A DNA stretch of 64,000 bases from Cardiocondyla obscurior (GCF_019399895.1 NC_091873.1:814001-878000), one strand, 5' to 3'. Positions 1 through 12,512 are shown, counted from the stretch's first letter. Program-made: numbers and translations. Notes: a model not told the origin generated them from the letters alone.

Positions 1-1064
1 GCTTTTTTTGAATTTCTTCCACCATGATTGCCAGAGAGAGCGCTTTTAACTGTCAAGAAACGAGTTGCAGATAAAAGATTTAATTTTACAAAGCTCACCA
101 ATAAATTAGTTAACGATAACACTGGAAATTCCTGCGGAAATGCAATCTCAACGAAGACCTGGCCAACATAACCATATTAGTTTAAACCTTACATCCATGA
201 AGTAAGAGTAAAGAGGCCCAACTCTATAAACAAAAAGTGGCTTATGAAAATGGCACCAAGTAGGAAGAGACTTGAGCGCCATTGAGATGTCTCCTTACTT
301 TTGCTTCATGACTCATGCTTATATCATATACGAACGAGTTTCTGCGCAGTGCTCAGTCTTGTTTTTACATAATTACATTTACTCTTGCGTTATTCCCTTA
401 CATCGGATTTACGTTTGTACAAGAGGATATTTACATTTAAGGTAATTTACATTTTTACAAACTTGTACGTACGGCGTTAGACTCTCACGTGCGTGAACAT
501 GCGCGAGAATCGTTGCCACGACACCGCGGGGGAGCCGACGTCGGCGACGCGACGGATCAAAAGAAATTCTCGCGCGCTTTTATTGATGCGCGACGCGCGG
601 CGCGGCACGGCACCTTTGGCCCTGCATGTGCTGCTCTCCGCGAGACAGTGTTATCGTGGCGTTATCAGGCATCGATCGGTCTATCAGTCAAGGACGGTTC
701 CCAGCTTCGCAAGGCATTTCTCCCATCGAATTCGGGCATCCCGTCGCTTTCGTAGGCGGCCGAGAAGCCTGCGAAACAACTTTGCGCACCTACCGTCGCA
801 GTACCGTTCCACCTGCACTTTTCCCTTCAATCTTATAATCCTTTACCTTTCGACGCGCGTTACCAAGTGCAGAAAGTGTGTGTGTGTGTGTGTGTGCGCG
901 CAAATCGTAAAACCGTTGACGAGGAGAAAAAACGGTGACAGAAAGAGAGAGGTTGCGAATTCACGACACGATCAGACGATCCCACCTGTGATCTCTCCAC
1001 TCTCCTGCGATCCCGACAAACGTCTCTACGTGAGACCGAAGTTTCTCCATTTCCCGAACACGAT
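1..1064. other. 5' flank and presumed 5' UTR of TMEM120
   Basis: No gene could be supported in the first kilobase. The first 480 bases are AT-rich without a convincing coding frame. From about 480 to 1060 the sequence becomes GC- and CpG-richer and ends in the TMEM120 start codon, so it probably holds that gene's promoter and 5' UTR. Open frames here overlap one another on both strands, as expected of a GC-rich leader rather than of coding sequence. Confidence 0.5.
876..896. repeat. (GT)n microsatellite
   Basis: A run of about ten GT dinucleotides followed by CGCG in the presumed 5' UTR of TMEM120. Confidence 0.9.
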
Positions 1065-3108
1065 ATGGACATCGATGCGGAAACCTGCCTCAAGGACTGG
1101 AACGACTTGGCGCAGGACTACAAGCAACTTGAGGTGAGAATAATTTTCCTTTTTTTTTTCTTTTTCTTTCCTTGTTACAGGACGAGTCCATTGAGGTTAG
1201 GTCTCGTTTTCTGGTATCACGTCCGCGTGATCGTATCGTGATTTATGGATCACATCGACCTGGACAGCAGAAAGACGAAAGCGGTCGCAGTCTTGACGAT
1301 TTCACGATTTAAGGCTGCAGCTAACAGTTTACTTGACCTTAACGATAAATCAATCACGCACGACCTTACGTGTATTTTTTCGGTTAAATTACTGTTACTG
1401 ATTAACGATGCTGCGTTTCGAAGCTGTGAATGATGCTGCAAAATTTCAATATTAACCGCGATAATTACAGCAGAATATGCGCGCGCGCACTTGCATTTGT
1501 CCATATTGTTCTAAAATGTATGTACATACGTGTAATATAAATACATAAAATATATTTGACATGAAGGATAACAAGAACAAGCAAATAAATCTTACAAATT
1601 ATACTTTTGTAGTCTATAGTTAATAGTTATTTATTAATCAATAATCAAAATATAGAAAGAAATTACAGTTGCATTTTAAAGATATTTTTTTTAATTACAG
1701 GCACTAAATAGGGAATATATTCAAAAACTAGAAGAAATTAGTGAGCTGCAAGCAAGATGTATCAAAGGCATCTCTCATCAAAAATATCGAATGGGTGTAA
1801 TATCAAAATCTATGAAACAGTAAGTTCATAATATATCTAGCTTGCATATTTTTTTTTAGAAAAATAGTTGATAAAAAAGCAGGTAACACTATTTGTGTTT
1901 AATTTAAAATATTGTAATCTATATAATTTTTATATTTTTAGATTAAATGTAAAAGAAACTCGAGAAAACTTGCAGAAATCAATGACAAGGAGGGAACAGC
2001 AGCTTAAAGAGATAGAAGAAACATTACCTAAATCAAATGGAGTTTACTTACAAATTATTTTGGGCAGTGTCAATGTCTCCATCTTAAATAAAAGCGATAA
2101 GTATGTCACTACCAGTTAAATCTGGCATATTTTATATTTGGAAAGATTTCAAAATTATTATTTTCAGATTCAAGTACAAAGACGAATATGAAAAATTTAA
2201 ATTAGTTCTATCAGTAATTGGATTTATATTATCTGTGTTAAACCTGCTTGTCAATATAAGGTGAGATATCTGTTTAGTTATTGTTAACATTGTATTTTCT
2301 ATCTATGAAATATGATTATGCAGAGTTATATATATATATACGAAATTTATGCATATTTTTATTTATATTTTAGGACATTAGAACTTAGTTTTATGTTTCT
2401 TCTCGTTTGGTACTATTGCACATTAACGATAAGAGAAAGTATACTCAAAGTGAACGGATCAAGAATTAAAGGCTGGTGGAGATTCCATCATTTTCTCTCA
2501 ACGGTGGTATCTGCTGTTCTACTAGTCTGGCCAAACACAGGACCATGGTATCAATTTCGTTACCAGTTTATGTGGTTTAATGTGTATATCAGTAAGTTTT
2601 ATGTCATTTTTAACCAAGTGTGTTTAAATGTAATTTAATGTAATTCATAAGTGTTTTATTTTCAATTACGCGTAGTAACTAAACTTTTAATTAACAACGT
2701 GCTTATTTTTCAGGTGTAGTACAGTACTTACAATTTCGGTATCAACGTGGCGTTTTGTACCGGTTAAAAGCCCTAGGTGAGAGAGACAACATGGACATAA
2801 CTATTGAGGGATTTCATTCGTGGATGTGGCGCGGTTTATCGTTTTTGCTGCCGTTCCTCTTTGCCGGTTACGTGTTTCAGCTGTATAACGCTTATACGTT
2901 GTATAACTTATCATATCATTCGGAGGCAACGTGGCATGTATCAGTGCTCAGTGCCATGTTCCTCGTTCTATTTTTGGGTAATTCTATTACCACAATCATG
3001 GTAATCCCACAAAAACTTAAAGAACGTGTCAGAGATCAATTTTTCACATCTAAACCCGATCGTAGAAAGGAGGGAAAAGTGCACGATAAAAATGAAAAAA
3101 GTGAGTGA
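1065..3108 (+). CDS. TMEM120: TMEM120 / TACAN family membrane protein
   Basis: Six exons: 1065-1133, 1701-1819, 1942-2100, 2168-2260, 2374-2591 and 2714-3108. They join in frame to 327 residues, close to the family's roughly 340. The first three exons give a charged helical, coiled-coil-like N-terminus. The last three encode the multi-pass membrane part, with the family signatures WWRFHHFLSTVV, FRYQRGVLYRLKALGER and EGFHSWMWRGLSFLLPFLF. TMEM120 proteins lie in the nuclear envelope/ER. They have an elongase-like fold that binds coenzyme A in vertebrates, where roles in fat-cell differentiation and a disputed mechanosensitive channel (TACAN) have been proposed. The C-terminus is short and basic. 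The ATG at 1065 opens the conserved N-terminal helix. The next gene, TSPO, lies in the same direction 1.8 kb downstream and is separate. Identification is by recalled family motifs and is strong; the exact function in insects is unknown. Confidence 0.93.
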
Positions 3109-3405
3109 AGAACGATAAGTATTTCCAATTGATGAAAGGTTGACTCGTTTACAAGAATAAATTGAAAAAAGTTGCAAGAACACGATGGATATATCATGAT
3201 AAATTAGTGTTGGTGCTGGCTCTAAAATATGACGAATAATACTTTACCGATTGAACAAAGGTGAATTGATAACGTATACATACACATATATAATGTGAGT
3301 GATTTGATAAATGGATAAGTTTCCGCGTTTTTGTTTACTATTCTTTTAGATAAAGTTCACTGTCAAAAGTTCTCAAGAATATTTTTTGTACTCTAGCCGT
3401 CCTGA

Positions 3406-3411
3406 AATAAA
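3406..3411 (+). terminator. Candidate poly(A) signal of TMEM120
   Basis: A canonical AATAAA lies about 300 bases after the TMEM120 stop codon, just before the sequence turns strongly AT-rich. It is the first canonical hexamer I noted in the 3' flank. Confidence 0.5.
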
Positions 3412-3850
3412 CTTGCCTAATTCCAAAAATATATATTTTACAAATATATATTTAAATCGGTTTTTAATAGGAAAAAATATAAAAATATATCTTCTATTAT
3501 TTGTCTTTAAAGAGCATTAAAATTTTTTTTTTAATTAAAATTTTTTAGAATTAAATAAAATAAATTAAAATTTCAAATTATTTAAGCATTATTTGATTTT
3601 GAATAATTTTAATTGGAAAAAGTTCAATTTTAAATTGGTTTAACAATTGCAATTTGTTTTTGAAACAACATGTTATTCTTACTTGGATTGTATCAAGTAC
3701 AGGCATTTATTTTTGATTAAATTGATAATATATGATACGGTTCGATTATGACACGCAATATGACGCGCAAATATTGACGCAAAGCCGTGTTCGATAAAAG
3801 ACTAAATTGAGAATTTATATTATATACACATACACACAAAGTGCATATGT

Positions 3851-3924
3851 GTACAGGCTGTTTCTCAAAGTTTACTGATAAAATTAAGTGAAATTGTGCT
3901 CACATTTAATGAAATACTCTGTAC
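3851..3924. repeat. Short element with inverted GTACAG ends
   Basis: The left end reads GTACAGGCTGTTT and the right end, read in reverse complement, GTACAGAGTATTT. That is a terminal inverted repeat of about 13 bases with a few mismatches, bounding 74 bases. It may be a tiny MITE or solo remnant, or chance in an AT/CA-rich context. Confidence 0.25.
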
Positions 3925-4902
3925 ACACACACACACACATATAAATCTGAATTACGTAGCGCTTCTACGTGTAGATATACGTAAAATATAGTGTATGAGT
4001 ACATAAGTCATATTGCGTTTATTTCGTACACAAGGTATCGCATAAAGAACACGGTTCTTGTGTAATTATATAATAATATATAACTAATATATTTTGCTCC
4101 GATTATATTTATTGAAATGTATTTACTTGTATGTAAATAAAAATGCATCGAGTCGCCTAATCCTACAACAAGAACTTGTAGTTGAGAATTACTTGCGCAC
4201 CGAGTTGCCAATCCAAGTTTTTCTTTCGGTTTTTTTATATTTTTTAATTTTTTTTTTTTACTTTAACTCCGTCAGTGACATACGTGAAAATACACATTTT
4301 ATTGAACTTTGGACTTTTTTTTTTTTTTATATGCACAATTTATAACAATGAAATAATTTATACACAAGAAATATGTATATGGGTATAAATCTGTATGTAG
4401 CACATCTGTAATTTATTATTTGAGTGGTTGCGCATTTTATTGTAACATCTTTTTCAACAAATTAAGGAATGCATGTCAACAAATTTAATTGAAAAATTTC
4501 TATACTGTTGTATTTCAAAGATGCTACGACTACCATGATAAAGATATTCGATCGATGAATCAATAAACGTTATGTCAACTTTTAGATCCACCAAATATAA
4601 ACCGCAGATACTTACTTAGAGTGATCCAAGTAGAAAAAAAAAGGAAGATTGGCATACGCGTGTAATAATGCATAAAGAGACCAGTGAGGAAGGAGAGTCA
4701 ACCATCGCCAGTCGACGATTGTTACGTTACTGTCTGAAAAAGCAATAGTTTAGTCATCGTAATCTGCGACGCTTAGGTAAGCTCACTCAGTCTGCTTATT
4801 GACGTTCTCCACAAACGTACACGTCGGGTGAACTTCGTACTAACATCCTATTTAATTCTATTGTCTACATTTAGTTGACCAGGTGCACATTCAACAGCAG
4901 AG

Positions 4903-7058
4903 ATGCCGGTGAGAATCAATTGGCCTATGCTGACAGCGACAGTCTGCCCAAATATTGGTGGCTGGATTGGCGGCTACATTACAAAGAAGAATATGAGTTG
5001 GTATAAGGTGAGAATCACACAAGTGTGTGCACAAGACTGCCACCTCATTGTTACGACACGATGCGAGATAAAATAAAAGATCGCCATTTAATTGAAAGAA
5101 TGTTAATAAGCGCTTTTTATGCAAAATCTATATATAAACTCGCGGGAGCGTTTATAGGCGAAGGTCATTCTGATATGCACGAATCGATATGAGTATTTCA
5201 CGAGGTGCAACACAGTGCTACCTGGATCGTTCGATTTACCGAGCTTTTCATATGAAAAATCAAGACCTTCTCTGTATATCTTCATAACGAAAATTGCATT
5301 ATTATTTATAATTACTTGCATTATATTTTTTTATAATTTGATATTTATAATAATTTATAATTACAATCTCCATTTTTTATCGTCATATATAATATATATA
5401 ATGCATTATTTATATAAATGATTACAATTGCACATAGTAATCTAATTTTTCACAATCGCATGTTATCTATAATCATTATCGTAAGCTTAAAATTACTAAT
5501 ATTTATCTTAGTAATAATTACGTAATGTTCATCTTTACAATTACAGTTGTGTAATCGCAACTATACGATACATAAATGCAAACTCTCGAAAATGGGCAAA
5601 AATTTTGTATGAAAGTACTCTGTTATCAATGGCTATAGCAAATAATCACACTTCCGCGGTTCTGTAATTGCAATTCGATTACTTTCTTTAGGAATTTATT
5701 CGTGCTTCATGTAAGGAACGAAAAACCTAGTTGATTGTAAATATCAATCTATAAATGACAGCATATTCAATTAAAAATTAAAATAGAGACCCGTGAATCA
5801 TTACAGGAACTTTGTGACATATGACTGCAAATCTGTAATTAATTATGTAATAATTATGTTTATATAACCGGTGACGAGGGCAGTCTGTGATTATTTCTGC
5901 GAGTATCATTTTAAGGATACATAAAGAAAAGATGGGGGTTTTTTTTTTTTTTTTTTTTTTTTTTATATTTAAGAGAAAAATAAGTCACGAAAGGTTCTGT
6001 GCTGTTTCTCTCGGATATTTATGTCTCAAAGTAAGCACCGATATGTTATCTCGGGATAATTTTATTTCGCTTACATAAAATCTCTTTTTGTGAGAGACAG
6101 AAAGAGAAAGAAGACTTAACTAAAGAGCGGTCAAGCAGCACTTCTATCTACCAATCGTCAATCACGGAAAATATTCAAGTGTTTTACAATAAATTACACC
6201 TTACCGCTAGTGATATAATAACACGTAATATATCGCTTTTGTACGTATAGATGTGTTTGCCGCACTTTAATCCGTTCACTTTTATTTCAGTCGCTAAAAA
6301 AGTCAAAATGTATCCCGCCAAACTGGGTGTTCGCGCCTGTGTGGACCACCCTCTATTGTACAATGGGCTACTCGTCGTATCTCGTATGGCGAGACGGAGG
6401 TGGCTTCGAAGGAGCGGCCGTACCGCTTAGCGTTTACGGCCTTAATCTCGCCCTCAACTGGTCGTGGACGCCGCTGTTTTTCGGGGCTCAAAACATGAAA
6501 TGGGTATTTCATCAGATTACTCGCACATACATACATACATACATTTATTGTAAATCTCTGAAATCGTTCAAGCGTGTTTTCTCGTAATTTCATCTTCATG
6601 ATCATTATTATGTAAATAATTATTGCTACTGGAAGATATTCATACTCAAGATAGATCTTTTCGAGATTCGGTTTATTCGAGAATAATTTTAATTATTTAC
6701 GCGTGACTAATATAGGTAGAAAAGCTAGAAATAAATTTCTTTTTCAGTTCCGATTCGTAATTACAAAAAAGAAATGTATTGTTAAACGCTTTCAGAGCAA
6801 TTTAAAACTTTGCTTTGGTCGGAAATATTACTAAAACTGTCGTTTTACATTCGTGCACAGGCTCTCTACGAAATTGCGGCGTTGTGGGTCAGTACGGCGG
6901 CGGTCGGAGTTGTGTTCTACCACGTCAATCCTGCTGCCGGGTATCTAATTATTCCCTACGCCGTATGGAATTCTTTCGCCGCGGCGTTCAATTACATTCT
7001 TTATCGAGATAACAAACAGCTGCCCACCATTGAAAAATCTGAGGGAAAGAAGAACTAA
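4903..7058 (+). CDS. Tspo: Translocator protein TSPO (peripheral benzodiazepine receptor)
   Basis: Three exons: 4903-5007, 6291-6503 and 6861-7058. They give 171 residues, against about 169 in the family. Exon 1 starts MPVRINWPMLTATVCPNIGG, the family N-terminus. Exon 2 holds CIPPNWVFAPVWTTLYCTMG and the WRDGGG loop, then the LALNWSWTPLFFG helix. Exon 3 holds the last helices and PYAVWNSFAAAFNYILYRDN, where the final L-Y-R segment fits the cholesterol-recognition (CRAC) consensus. TSPO is a five-helix outer mitochondrial membrane protein that binds cholesterol and porphyrins; its physiological role is still debated. Intron 1 is 1.28 kb and AT-rich, with a long poly-T run near 5940. The ATG at 4903 is the only one giving the conserved N-terminus. 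Length and spacing of the conserved segments leave little doubt about the family. Confidence 0.96.
6525..6544. repeat. (ACAT)n microsatellite
   Basis: Five tandem ACAT units in TSPO intron 2, shortly after the splice donor. Confidence 0.85.
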
Positions 7059-8034
7059 GAAATTTTACATAGTAAAGTGAATAGAAAGGTGAAGAATAGA
7101 GAAATACAGAAACACGGCAGTGCCATGTGAATATTTGCTTAGAAAGCTAGCTTTTGGTGTCAAAAGAGCATTTTTCACGAGACCAGTGCTAATGGTGGGC
7201 TTAACTTAGTACTTTGAATAAGAGATTTGAGTGTATAAAAATCGAGTATTCGCATATATCTCTGTTAAAAGCGATGAAAAGAGAAATATCGCTGCAAAGT
7301 ATTTTTAATAGAATCTATTGCTTTCTTTACTTATATTAATATAGTATATTTAATAGAATACTTGGTAGCAAAGTTTTTTTTTTGTTATATAAATTTGTTT
7401 TAAAAAAAGATGATGTGCGAAAATACTCGTTATTCAAATCTGATACTTTTACATTAATGTCGATTAGTTGCATTTATTAGTCTTTTAATTTAAAACAAAT
7501 TGAGATCGAGTGCCCATCATTCACTATTTACTTTCGTACAATGATCATTATTTTTCACTTCAATGATCGCCAAGATGTGCCTTTGCATTGAACGCACAAC
7601 GCCGTTAGTACACACATGTTTATTGATCGATATACGAAATAAAGATTAGTTAATCGACCACGTGTATGTACATTATACAATGTTAATATTTTAATTGTTT
7701 TGAGCTTTAATAAATCATATAAAGTAACCTGGGAGAATGAATGAGGATAGATGACGTGGACAGGAGACTTTCATTTTCTTCTGTGTACCCTATTCCGCGT
7801 AAATTTTTTTTTTGAATTACTTTGCCTGATAAAATAATTGTTAGCCATAAATTTCAACAACTCCCGCTTCCGTTTAAAGCTGTAGTCTTGACATCAATCT
7901 CGCCTTTTGTACAGAATAGGGCAGAATATATTACACAAGAGCGATATAGAGTATGATGGTACGGGCGGCTGTTCAAGCGGGATCTCTTCTAAGCGGCTGT
8001 TGCCGCCGCATTCAGCTGCCGTATTTCACAAGTG
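7059..8034. other. Convergent 3' UTRs of TSPO and Atg1
   Basis: The two genes point towards each other across about 975 bases. I see no further coding sequence. The stretch is AT-rich with short poly-T and poly-A runs, and becomes less AT-rich close to the Atg1 stop codon. Confidence 0.6.
7638..7643 (+). terminator. Candidate poly(A) signal of TSPO
   Basis: AATAAA about 580 bases beyond the TSPO stop codon. It would leave a few hundred bases before the convergent Atg1 gene's last exon at 8108. Confidence 0.5.
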
Positions 8035-9764
8035 CTACGTGGGTTCAGTTGCGTAAATGTAGCCTTGCTGTTGTAGCACGTAAAGTCGTTTCTCTACTGC
8101 TTCTTTGTCTGAAATTAATCATAAATCATTATCAATATGAAGGATTAAATCGAACGATTTATATATATTACAATTATATATATTATATATATTACAATTA
8201 TATCGGCAATATAATTGTAATATATATAATAATTAATAAATCTTTAATTAGAGTGGAAACATACATTTGATAAGTAAAGCACGATCTTGGCTATGGCTGA
8301 CATGCTGTGCTAACGAATGTAATAATATCTGTGCTGTGTGATATCGCTGGAAACATTCACCGCCTTTTCCGAATAGTTCATCCAATGCTGCCGATTGACA
8401 CTATAAAAATAATCACATTGCATATTTTAAACATAAAATTAATGTCAATATTATATTTAATTGAAACATAACATAAACATATATTCAAATTCTGAACGAA
8501 AAAATTAAGCGCGATTAGAAAGAAGTGCAATTAAAAGTATATAGTTATTGCAATACCATGTGAATTGCATGATTATACAATATCTTGTCGGCTGTAGCTC
8601 CTGTTTGACGAAGAAGCCCCACGCTATTCAGTTGTTTGCATTCTGTTAAACATGATTTGAATTTTTCGTTCATGGTACTAACAACTGTAACATTCAAAAA
8701 AAAAAAAAATTTTAATGTGACGGGTTAAATCAGCGATGTATAAGTAGTGACCACTTTGGTAATCAATAACTGAATAATTACAATTACTTACTCGTAATCA
8801 AAAAAAAAAAAAAAACAATTACCAACTACGATTACAGAGCGAAGTAATCGTAATCATCACGATTAAAAATTAACTACAATGTGAAATCAAGTGTTTATCA
8901 AACTTGAAAAAATGTGTTGAGTACTACGATTATGAAAATTATTTACCTTCCTTTACGGTGGCTGTTGGCTGCAGCTTTCCAGTTTTGAGTTCCAGAGTAG
9001 CCAGATTTAAACCAGAACTCAACCATTGAAGCGCTCGTACTAAAAGAATAACCTGCTCGGCACGTTTCCTGGTGCCCGCATTGCCAGCCTGTTCAATGCT
9101 ATTCAGAGGTACCGGTTGTTCGATGTTGCCGAGCGGACCAGCTCTAGATCTAGCGATTTCACATACGCATTCACATAATGCCACGACAAAATTTAATTTG
9201 GCTAAAATTTCATTGTGTTCACGTTCCATCAACGTTTCTTCTGGTAATTCTGGCGCGATAAATGTCAATGGACGATCATCGATTGTAGTTGGCGGTATAT
9301 CCGGAAAAAGACTTTGGAAACTACCAGCTTCTACAAAACAAATAATTAACAAAGTTATCAAATAACTGAATATAAATTACTAAATTATGAATTACTAAAA
9401 AATAATAAATGCTAAATTAATAATTACCAGATATTTCCGGAAGAGTGACGGCCCTAGTGCCGAAAGGTATAACAGGCGAATGTCTAAGAGTGTTGTTGTT
9501 ATCTTGAAAAGCTCGTGAAGTAGGCGAGCCCAGTACCGCTAGTGGACCTGTGAGCAATGGCGAGGATGTGCTATTATTACCCGTAGAACGGCGCAATGGT
9601 GAAGTTCCGCTTGGTGTGTGCGAGTGTCTTGCTACCGGGCTAACCTGCCACGTGTTGGGGGGCGGTGGAGTCTCGCTCATCCTAATTTTTGATAAATTTG
9701 TTATATTATATTATTTTTTTGTATTACTGCAATGCAAAAATGTTCCAAAGTACAACTAGTTTGA

Positions 9765-9841
<77 letters not shown>

Positions 9842-11738
9842 CCTTCTGCCAGGCGGAGTACCGATGACAAATTGTACGCTAGGAGGACTAAGAGAGCCAA
9901 TGTCTGGTGGGTGATTTCTGTGGGAATCCATGCTGCGTTTCATACTAATTGGCTGCGAACGGGGTACGCTACTTCCGCCGGAACGGATGGCATTTGTTAA
10001 GGGAGACTGCTGTTGATTTACTACATTTCGTTGACATGGAACAGGAATCGGCTCAGGAATCGGTTCAGAAATCGGCAGATAGCAAGGTCTGGGAGGACTA
10101 ATGGCTTCTCTGCTTGTCTGTCTGTTATATCTAATAACATTATAAAAAAAAAAGAAAAATAACTATGTAATACTAACACTAAAATAATTATAATCGATCT
10201 AATTTCAAAATTTTTTTTTTTCAAATTTACATAAATTCGTATGTTTAAAAAAATAATAAAATGTTACTCACTCGCCCAACTTCGACAAGCACGGCCGAGG
10301 TGGACTAACAGCTTCTCTACTCACTTGTCTGGTATATCTAGAAAAAATCGAAAGATATTCAAATATTTTAATAAAATACCGAACTCAAAACTATTTGAAG
10401 GTTAAAAACTTAATTTTGTAAAGAATATTTGAGACTATTTCTGTTGATTACTATTGGATCTTTCGTTAATGTTATTGAGTATGTTTTTTTATGTCTTTTA
10501 AATCTTTATTTAACTCTAATAAGATTAATATTTTTTTAGTGCTTACTTGACTGGTGGATTATTGTCAGTATCGCTACTGATGTCGCTCGGTACAAGAACA
10601 AAATCATCGTCAGGACTGGAGCAAGGAGTTTCTGTTGCCTCGGGTTCCAATCTATTCACAATTGGAGTTCCTTCCTCGATCGGAATCGCCATTGTTCCCG
10701 GCGATGCTGGTAGTTCAGTAGGCACAGGACTTGGACTTGGACTTTCTCGAACACCTGTTAGGAACGCGTGACCAAAAAAGTGGTCGAAATCCATACGGTC
10801 AGACGCTTCACGTCTTAACAAGCCCATCAAGAGATTCGTTAGTTCAGGTGATGTTCCAGGTGGTATGCTAAAAAAAACACAATACTTTTATCTCTCATAT
10901 TACTTTCTAGTATAACTTTTTTGTGTAAAATAAAATAATAATTTTTTTTTAATATTGAAAAAAAAGATCGAAATATCAAAAGAAAAAACGTATTTCTGTA
11001 CCTAGGAACAAGATTAACAGTATTTTCGTAGATAGATTTCAGTGCATGAGGATTATTTGCAGGATGCGGTGCTTTCCCAGTGAGACATTGATACAATATG
11101 GTGCCAACAGACCACAGATCAGCTTTAGCATCATATTGAAGAGACATAATAACTTCTGGTGCCATGTACATTGGCGATCCACACAAAGTCGCGGCCATCA
11201 CGCCTTCCTGCAAGAACCTTGCGAAACCAAAATCCGCTGAAATAAAAAAAAAAAACGCATTAATATTATTTATTAATAGTAAAATTAATTTTAGAAAAAA
11301 TTGAACTTAATAAAAATAGAAACTCTCTTACCTATCTTTAATGTAATTTCATGTGGTTGTGGACAGGTTTTCCCACAGTTGTGATTTAATAAGATATTTT
11401 GTGGTTTAAGGTCTCTGTGAACTATCCCTTTAGCGTGCAGTACCTTCATTGCTCGAACTAATTGCTTGAGAAACAGCCTAATAGTATCCTCAGAAAGAGT
11501 ACCTTTTGCTAATAGAAAAACATTTTTTTTATACATAAAATTTACTCTGTAATGTCTTATAATTTTTTTGAGTTTTTCTTAATTCATTTATTGTGCAATT
11601 TTTATAAAGTTGCATGTATGTATTTACCATTTAAATAATCTCCTAAATCACCACCATTGCAATATTCCATAACCAGGAAGACGTTATGATTAGATTCCTA
11701 CATAAAAAAATGTTAATTATGTTTTCTTTATCATATAT

Positions 11739-11805
<67 letters not shown>

Positions 11806-12512
11806 TATGCACATATATACATTTTTAAAATACATTAATCTCACCTTACAGTCGTATAATGCAACCACATTCTCATGATGTAGTTTAGTTAATGCCTAAA
11901 ACACAAAAAATAATTTGTTATCACAATAGAAATATTATACAACATGTAGCAAATTTAATACATGTATTTTTTTTTATTACTTTAATATTATTTTATCAAT
12001 TGTTAATATTTCTTTTCTTTATTCTTTTTACACAATTTTTTAAATCTATTTCAAGAACAAAGAATGTACCTTTAAAATTTTGATCTCTTTTTTTAGCAAA
12101 TCTTGAGACTTTGCTAAAGTTTTCTTCGTGATACTCTTGATAGCTACTACTACATTTGTTTTCTGTAAAATACAAAAAATCTTATGATTAGACAAAAAAT
12201 CAACTTAAATTATTTCAAAAATAGATTAATTAAATTTAAAAAATATTGAAAATTGGCTGTTCCCAAACAATAGTAAGGGTAAAAATGTAGACACACATAT
12301 GGATAATACATACTTATACATATATATGTAAATGTAAAACAACTTGTAATTGTGATCAATTCATTTCGGTCAGTAGAAAGATCGTGGAGTATAAAGAACT
12401 GGTTTGTGCTCACTTTGCGATGCCTGCCTCTGAAGACCACGGCGAAGGCGCCGGTGCCGATCAAGTCTTTCGGGTTGTACTCGTAGTCACCGAGGATCTC
12501 CATCTCTCTCAT
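8035..12512 (-). CDS. Atg1: Autophagy-initiating serine/threonine kinase Atg1 (ULK1/2, unc-51)
   Basis: Fourteen exons on the minus strand: 12414-12512, 12070-12162, 11845-11895, 11628-11697, 11332-11508, 11002-11236, 10547-10867, 10272-10337, 9843-10130, 9428-9681, 8947-9330, 8557-8684, 8265-8400 and 8035-8108. They join in frame to 791 residues. The kinase domain fills residues 10-275: KDLIGTGAFAVVF glycine loop, VVVAIK lysine 42, HRD 135-137, DFG 165-167, and the activation-loop Thr180 in ATLCGSP, the ULK1 activation site. A DDDFVLVP segment near residue 331 matches the LC3/Atg8-interacting motif of ULK1. After a Ser/Pro-rich linker, the C-terminal EAT/MIT-type domain follows (LPEETLMEREHNEILAKLNF to the end), which binds Atg13/FIP200 and membranes. 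An in-frame stop upstream fixes the start at the first ATG. It shares its upstream region with divergent Srrm234. Confidence 0.96.
8185..8227. repeat. Perfect 19-bp palindrome in the last Atg1 intron
   Basis: Arms 8185-8203 and 8209-8227 are exact reverse complements around a five-base CGGCA loop. The intron (8109-8264) is only 156 bases, so the hairpin is a large part of it. Confidence 0.85.
8765..8935. repeat. Degenerate ATTAC/GTAAT-rich sequence
   Basis: The Atg1 intron between 8685 and 8946 carries several close copies of ATTAC, GTAATC and CGATTA on both strands around a poly-A run. It looks like decayed simple repeat; no element ends are visible. Confidence 0.35.
9767..9836. repeat. (AT)n microsatellite next to an Atg1 splice donor
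   Basis: About 35 uninterrupted AT units directly adjoin the splice donor of the Atg1 exon 9843-10130 (donor at 9837-9842) inside a 161-base intron. Confidence 0.95.
11733..11802. repeat. (AT)n microsatellite in an Atg1 intron
   Basis: Nearly uninterrupted AT dinucleotides, with one TGTA interruption, in the 147-base intron between the Atg1 exons 11628-11697 and 11845-11895. Confidence 0.9.

Larger units (their letters stand above)
3109..4902. other. TMEM120 3' UTR, intergenic sequence and TSPO 5' UTR
   Basis: AT-rich sequence with no supported gene. It holds the TMEM120 3' UTR (to about 3430), poly-T and (CA)n runs, and a small element with matching ends at 3851-3924. From about 4660 to 4900 comes a more mixed-composition stretch that is probably the TSPO promoter and 5' UTR. 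The open frames here are short and of low complexity. Confidence 0.5.

Noticed and set aside
489..1137. Long overlapping open frames upstream of and overlapping TMEM120 exon 1
   Set aside because: They lie in a CpG-rich leader, overlap on both strands, have no recognisable motif, and one runs through exon 1 of TMEM120 in the wrong frame.
9689..10000. Frames with long Tyr-Ile repeats
   Set aside because: They are translations of the (AT)n microsatellite and of an Atg1 exon in the wrong frame.
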